In this document: positions 58,093-64,000 of the stretch, piece after piece
Numbering within the stretch: the first letter of the stretch is position 1
Layout of the letters: each line of letters opens with the position of its first letter
Source of the DNA: Agriotes lineatus
Lineage: Eukaryota; Arthropoda; Insecta; Coleoptera; Elateridae
DNA: 64,000 nt
Assembly: GCA_940337035.1 (NCBI GenBank)
Contig: CALNHX010003588.1
Span: forward strand, 1 to 64,000
Direction of reading: 5' to 3'
Notes under the pieces: generated by a model
Told to the model about the DNA's origin: nothing
What the model saw: the letters and a program-made list of their open reading frames with translations, nothing else
The model's database searches: none
Made by a program: the position numbers and the translations under genes

Positions 58093-58368
58093 TTAAAACG
58101 CACTACCAATGGCAACATACAAAAAAGACGTAATGCGGGCTCTAATATTAAGAGTGCTACAAAAGTAACTTTTGACCAGCGTACATAAATCAAACAAGCA
58201 GAGACACTCACTGTCGGTTCCTTTGATGTCAAAATACCGATTTGGATGACCTTGAACGATTCCTGGGGGGTACTTTCTGATAGTACTAACAGATGACGCC
58301 ACTACTTTATCACATATGATTGGTAGCAGATCCAGTAACTGGCTCTGATTGGTAGCAAGGTCCGTCAA
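58093..58368 (-). other. 91-codon open frame shared by tandem copies; function unknown
   Basis: It starts MTDLATNQSQLLDLLPIICD and ends at TAA 58093-58095. The copy at 62731-63006 differs at four residues that I can see. No domain recognised. It may simply be open because the copies are recent, so I do not claim it is a gene. Confidence 0.3.
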
Positions 58369-58815
58369 TCATGTTTGCTTTGTCCATATAAGGTCATCTC
58401 ATGTAATTTGACAATGCACAAATATGACGGACAGTTTGTTTGTTCGTTGTTTGTTTATTAATGGACAAGGTCTAGGCATGCAGAGTACCAGGTACCTTAG
58501 ACACCGACTGCTTTGGTCATATGGTCAAAGTTGGCAGTAAATTTAAAATGTGGGTATCTTTAGCAGAATTTAGATCATAGTGACGCATTAACCTGACACA
58601 TATTAAGTAGAAAATAATGTGTCAGTAACGGATTATATTTAATAACTTCTACGTGCCTGGAAGTGCAGTAAAACTTGCTCAAATAGTTTTTCGTAAGACA
58701 ATTAGAGTATTCATTCTCCCTACCTAGAAAAATCGACGCATAGTGTGGAAAAGTTTTTGTGGGTGCGATAATTGGAAATCGACTAAATATTCCCGTTTAT
58801 GTGTGTAAGTTTATA

Positions 58816-59896
58816 CAGGGTGAGTTTTTTTTTTATTATCACTATAGGGATCTCGGAAACCGTGAAAGATAGAAGATTGGTTAAATGGAGAAAGAATTGC
58901 AGTTTTATGAGCTTATTCGAGATGTGCTTTTGTTTCTTTGAAAAAATGCAAGGCCTACTAGATACAAGCAAAATATTAAAATTACTTAATTTCTTAAAGT
59001 CGGTCTAGCGCCGTTATTATTGAAAATAGAAAAAAAAATCATAAGAATAAAAGTTTTAGCTATTTTTACGGTATTTATCTTACACTTATTAGTTTTCTTC
59101 TAGCTTTCATAGTTTTTGAGTTATAACATTAAGTTACATTTTTTTAAATAGCAATCATAGTTGGCTTAGACATTTCTAAAAAGAACTCACTCTTCCGCTT
59201 AAAATGACATAAGGTTTGTTATACCTATTTTGACAAATAATTCTTTTATAATAATTTTAGTAATAAGAAAATGACGAAAACAAAAACTATGAAAGCTAGA
59301 AAGAAATTAATAAGTGTAAGATAAACACCCTAAAAATAGCTAAAACTTTTATTCTTATTATATTTTCTATTTTCAATAATAACGGCGCTAGACCGACTTT
59401 AAGAAATTAAGTAATTTTAATATTTTGCTTGTATCTAGTAGGCCTTGGATTTTTTCAAAGAAACAAAAGCGCACTTTGAATAAGCTCATAAAACTGAAAT
59501 CCTTTCTCTATTTAGCAAACGAGATATGCTCTTTTTAGAAATGTCTAAGCCAACTATGATTGCTATTTAAAAAAATGTAACTTAATGTTATAACTCAAAA
59601 ACTACGAAAGCTAGAAGAAAACTAATAACTGTAAGATAAATACCGTAAAAATAGCTAAAACTTTTATTCTTATGATTTTTTTTCTATTTTCAATAATAAC
59701 GGCGCTAGACCGACTTTAAGAAATTAAGTAATTTTAATATTTTGCTTGTATCTAGTAGGCCTTGGATTTTTTCAAAGAAACAAAAGCTCATCTCGAATAA
59801 GCTCATAAAACTGCAATTCTTTCTCCATTTAACCAACCTTCTATCTTTCACGGTTTCCGAGATCCCTATAGTGATAATGAAAAAAAACTCACCCTG
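58816..59896. mobile_element. foldback element, CAGGGTGAG termini
   Basis: The ends CAGGGTGAGTTTTTTTTT and the complementary run to CTCACCCTG are flanked by TA at 58814-58815 and 59897-59898. The paralogous sites at about 32258 and 63451 read TTTATATATGACTGC, which shows that exactly one TA was duplicated. Arms of about 400 bases contain repeats of GGCGCTAGACCGACTTTAAG; the middle has a third, direct copy. Non-coding. Confidence 0.92.
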
Positions 59897-61622
59897 TATA
59901 TGACTGCTGCTAATGTTTTAGCTGTAGTTCAAAAAGATTTCAAAGTATAGAAATGGGACGTAGAACTGTTGAAAAAATCAAATTGAACAGTTTGCCGTGT
60001 ACTCAAATTATAATAATAACTAGCAACTACTGAGACAAAATGTCTCATTTAATAACTTTTTTCTCTATCTCTTACGGTTTGGCTGCTGAAACAGCGTCCC
60101 GGACAGACAAGTCTATTAAAGGATTCCTTTTTTTTTCATTTTAAGTAGATGATTTAATCCACATTTTAAATTTACCGTCTCTATCCGCCATATCTGTGCA
60201 TTGTCAAATTATATTAGATGACCTGATGTGGACAAAGCAAACATGATTTACGGACCTTGATTGGTAGCAAGGCCAGCTAAATCTATAGGGACAAATTCCC
60301 TATGAGGCGATAGCATTCGGTATTTTCTCTGTCTACGTCAAAATACGACTAGTAGCGTAATCTAGTTTTGGAATTATTAACTTTCAAAACGTCAGAAATG
60401 TCAAGAATAATTTTGACATGTTCCAACACATGCAACCTAACATATTAAAGAAACTAAATGAGATCACCGCACGCAAAATATGAGAGGTGAAAACAGATAA
60501 AACTGCATTACCTGGATAAGACACAGATCATTTCAGGTGTGGATGGGCATGTCCATTATCATCATATCAGCCCGTATTTGTCCACTGCAGGATGTAATTA
60601 CATCTCTGGTGCGCAGTTCTCATTCAGTCTCGACAAGCAGATGATGTCACCGACCCATCGCATCAGTGGTCTATCTTGCAATCTCTTATTGATCCCGAGT
60701 CTCATGCAATTTCCATTTCAGCAATGCTATAGTTAGAACATGTGCACCTAAAGTACGAAACAGTTTCCGTACTTGCCATTTGGCCACTCTATAGATCTCA
60801 AATATTCCTCTGGGTTCTGGGGAATGGCAAACACTTATAATCTTCAGCATATGTTTCGAAGGTAAACTACTCTTTAAATTCAAGAAAACGGTGCACTATA
60901 AGGAAGGGTTAAATTCTGCTGTTTTCTGACTTGTTCTGACTGGTTTGTAAGAATTCCATGGGCCTTCTCCTATGTGTAATGCTACGTTTTCACAGCAGAA
61001 AACTTGGAGAGTGCCAATAGCTAGAAAAAAAAATGTATATTAGAACGTAGAACAATTCATTATAAGACAGGACTTTTCAATCTGTGGGGCGCACCCCCCT
61101 AGATGGGCGTGAGAACACTAAATGGGGAGCTCGAGCATATCCAAATTTTTTTTTGTAAATATTATTAAAAACGTTATTTAATTTACTGAAAGAAAAGCAA
61201 AGTAAACTACATTCGGACATAATAAAAAATAAAATACACGTTTACACTGATATAACACAATTATAAATAGGATTGTACTGCACAATGTATTTAATTATTA
61301 ACTTATCAATATGAAATTAAAAACAAGTTTAATAATAATTAGTGACTCCCTTGGGCCTATCTTGCAGAGCAAAGGACGTCGAAAGGTTTAATATTAGAAA
61401 TTGACATTCTTTTCTTTTTCTATATTTAGCTTGGATCCCTATTTTGTCTTCAAATCAGCCACCGCAGATAATCTGGTTGCGCAAAGGTAGGATGTTGAAA
61501 ATGGTAATACGAGGAAAGTTCAAATATAAATGATTATTCAACACTATAATGAACGAGCCAATGAAAATTGTTCGATTTGTCAGAAACGGCCAATCAAAAT
61601 TGACTGTCATTGAAAACACCTA

Positions 61623-62001
61623 GGGCCGGTTGCAGAAAGCAATGTTAAGGGCCGGTTGCAGAAAGCAATGTTAAGTCTGGTGTTAGCTAACATCGCGTCA
61701 AAGTGAACAAAATCGCATCAAATTTTGTTTACTAATGCATTAGTTACCATAAGCATTTGAGATTTGATTCGTTTTTGTTCACTTTGACGCGATGTTAGCT
61801 AACACCAGACTTAACATTGCTTTCTGCAACCGGCCCTAAGTCTGGTGTTAGCTAACATCGCGTCAAAGTGAACAAAATCGCATCAAATTTTGTTTACTAA
61901 TGTATTAGTTACCATAAGCATTTGAGATTTGATTCGTTTTTGTTCACTTTGACGTCGCGTTAGCTAACACCAGACTTGACATTGCTTTCTGCAACCGGCC
62001 C
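61623..62001. mobile_element. Harbinger-like MITE (188 bp) carrying a nested copy of itself
   Basis: The ends are GGGCCGGTTGCAGAAAGCAA and its complement. Flanks CTA/TTA suggest a 3-bp target. Long TIRs run into TTAAGTCTGGTGTTAGCTAA. The outer copy is interrupted at its own TTAA, 26 bases in, by the inner copy. Confidence 0.85.
61649..61836. mobile_element. inner copy of the GGGCCGGTTGCA MITE
   Basis: 188 bases with perfect ends, flanked by TAA at 61646-61648 and 61837-61839, the PIF/Harbinger-type 3-bp duplication. Nearly identical to the outer copy. Confidence 0.88.
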
Positions 62002-62257
62002 TTAATGTCACAGTGTTTTCACGCGATCTCGATTGGTTTCAATGATTTCAATTTCGTGAGTAGCCTTTGACTGACATTTCACCAAAACGTCAAAGTGAAG
62101 TTTGCAAATCAGCGTCGTTCTAAAAACTCATAATAATCGTGTTGGAACCTCCAGTATTGAATTAATAGTGGAAAACGTTAAAAATGTGTGCTGCGTCACG
62201 ATAAAGATAATCTAACCATATTGTTGAATAATCTTTCCAAATACCACTCAAGGCAAA

Positions 62258-62448
62258 ACTTTTTAAGAGAATTTTTTTCGTAAACCTGCAAATTATTGCA
62301 AATTTCTCTCAACAAAAACTGCTCAAATTCCACTCGACCTACGGTCTCGCGGAATTTTTAACGCAGTTTTGGTTTCGAGAAATTTAAACGCAATAATTTG
62401 CATGTCAACGGAAAAAATTCTCAAAAAATTTTCACCTTTTGTGGTATT
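62258..62448. repeat. imperfect palindrome
   Basis: AGAGAATTTTTTTCGTAAAC ... GCAAATTATTGCAAATTTCT mirrors AATAATTTGCATGTCAACGG ... AAAATTCTC on the right, around a GACCTACGGTC centre. Probably another small foldback element. Confidence 0.6.
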
Positions 62449-62730
62449 ACATTTGATAATTTTTAGTTCATGTAAAAAACAAATGAAAATCAAAACTATA
62501 ATAGTATATTATGATACTATGCCTTTAAAGCACGTACGATGAGTTTAAAAGAACTACGCAAAGCTAGTGCTTTAATGCCACTTATACACGTGTATCACAT
62601 GGTATTTCTTCTACGACCGTAACAGAAATATAAAAACTTAGTTCGGTGACACTTTTTCCGTCACATTGTGTTAGATATTCTAGGTTATGTTGACGTTCAA
62701 ATTTACGACAGAGCGTGTTTTAATATAGTA

Positions 62731-63006
62731 TTAAAACGCACTACCAATGGCAACATACAAAAAAGACGTAATGCGGGCGCTAATATTAAGAGTGCTACAA
62801 AAGTAACTTTTGACCAGCGTACATAAATCAAACAAGCAGAGACACTCACTGTCGGTTCCTTTGATGTCAAAATACCGATTTGGATGACCTTGAACGATTC
62901 CTGTAGGGTACTTTCTGATAGTACTAACAGATGACGCCACTACTTTATCACATATGATTGGTAGCAGATCCAGTAACTGGCTCTGATTGGTAGCAAGGTC
63001 CTTCAA
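62731..63006 (-). other. 91-codon open frame, tandem-copy counterpart
   Basis: The counterpart of 58093-58368, beginning MKDLATNQSQLLDLLPIICD. Same caveats: no domain, and openness may be due to recent duplication. Confidence 0.3.
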
Positions 63007-63886
63007 TCATGTTTGCTTTGTCCATATAAGGTCATCTCATGTAATTTGACAATGCACAAATATGACGGACAGTTTGTTTGTTTGTTGTTTGTTTATTAAT
63101 GGACAAGGTCTAGGCATGCAGAGTACCAGGTACCTTAGACACCGACTGCTTTGGTCAAATGGTCAAAGTTGGCAGTAAATTTAAAATGTGGGTATTTTTT
63201 AGCAGAATTTAGATCATAGTGACGCATTAACCTGACACATATTAAGTAGAAAATAATGTGTCAGTAACGGATTATATTTAATGACTTCTACGAGCCTGGA
63301 TGGGCAGCAAAACTTGCTCAAATAGTTTTTCGTAAGGCAATTAGAGTATTCATTCTCCCTACCTAGAAAAATCGACGCATAGTGTGGAAAAGTTTTTGTG
63401 GGTGCGATATAATTGGAAATCGACTAAATATTCCCGTTTATGTGTGTAAGTTTATATATGACTGCTGCTAATTTTTTGGCTGTAGTTCAAAAAGATTTCG
63501 AAGTACAGAAATGGGACGTAGAACTGTTAAAAAAATCAAATTGAACAGTTTTCCGTGTACTCAAATTATAATAATAATTCAATTTTTTTTTCTCATTTTA
63601 AGTAGACGATTTAATCCACATTTTAAATTTACCGCCTCTATCCGCCATAATTGTGCATTGTCAAATTATATAAGATGACCTGATGTGGAAAAAGCAAACA
63701 TGATTTACGGACCTTGATTGGTAGCAAGGCCAACTAAATCTATAGGGACAAAGTCCCTATGAGGCGATAGCATTCGGTATTTTCTCTGTCTACGTTAAAA
63801 TACGACTAGTAGCGTAATCTAGTTTTGGAATTATTAACTTTCAAAACGTCAGAAATGTCAAGAATAATTTTGACATATTCCAACAC

Positions 63887-64000
63887 TGTAGAATGACAGT
63901 GGTTAAGTGAGAATATTGAAAATAAACAATTAGAAATGGCGCGCAAACGTTGCAGATCTGCTATTTTTATATAATTGGACATATTCTAGTACAGGTGGTA
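63887..64000. other. unique flank after the tandem array
   Basis: The sequence diverges from the tandem unit after CCAACAC and shows no feature before the window ends. Confidence 0.5.

Larger units (their letters stand above)
57170..60424 (+). repeat. tandem ~3.4-kb unit, copy 1, right part
   Basis: It continues the unit interrupted at 35068. It parallels 62499-63886 throughout, apart from two later insertions (57308-57992 and 58816-59896) and about 105 bases at 60016-60125 related to the 20039-21905 foldback. It ends at TTGACATGTTCCAACAC. Confidence 0.78.
60425..63886 (+). repeat. tandem ~3.4-kb unit, copy 2 (most complete)
   Basis: It runs from ACACATGCAACCTAACATAT to TTGACATATTCCAACAC, about 3.46 kb including nested MITEs. 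It carries the intact target sites used by the RTE, the 57308 element, the 58816 foldback and the hAT MITE in the other copies. The non-homologous region 61545-62458 replaces 33880-35020 of copy 1. Confidence 0.8.

Overview
The window looks like nuclear DNA from an insect, possibly a beetle. That is an inference from AT-rich sequence, short introns and insect-type transposons: mariner, an env-bearing Gypsy, RTE and Jockey-like LINEs, hAT, THAP/DDE transposases, Helitrons and tRNA-derived SINEs. I find no host protein-coding gene I would defend. Nearly every interpretable base belongs to a mobile element, and the interest lies in how the elements are nested. All comparisons were made by eye.

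Layout. 1-6.3 kb holds fragments of a mariner transposase and of several LINEs. 6.34-14.15 kb is an errantivirus-like Gypsy element with gag, pol and env, each broken by stops or frameshifts, and a truncated 3' LTR. 14.15-19 kb holds MITEs, a foldback element, a broken PHD finger and LINE 3' ends. 19.7-22.4 kb is a DDE transposase gene with a small intron, split by a 1.87-kb palindrome. 23.2-25 kb carries two Helitron-like elements. 28-31.6 kb carries two SINEs and a LINE with an open 913-residue frame.

The second half is one layered structure. A unit of about 3.4 kb is present as three tandem copies (31.65-32.81, 32.82-60.42 and 60.42-63.89 kb). The middle copy took an RTE-type LINE flanked by an 11-bp duplication (35,058-35,068 and 57,170-57,180). 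The third copy preserves the empty site at 62,499-62,509. About 2 kb of LINE has since grown to 22.1 kb. A hAT with its own LINE sits in the first part of the RT gene. About 11 kb of foldbacks, hATs, a THAP transposase remnant and a second RTE sits near the RT C terminus. A 6.36-kb foldback made of 282-bp and 148-bp satellite repeats sits in the 3' UTR, flanked by a 9-bp duplication.

The most unusual items are that satellite-armed foldback, the population of palindromes flanked by TA dinucleotides, and the Gypsy env gene with a phase-matched splice donor and acceptor. Four hAT-type insertions have exact 8-bp target duplications, and one of them splits the RT catalytic YADD region.
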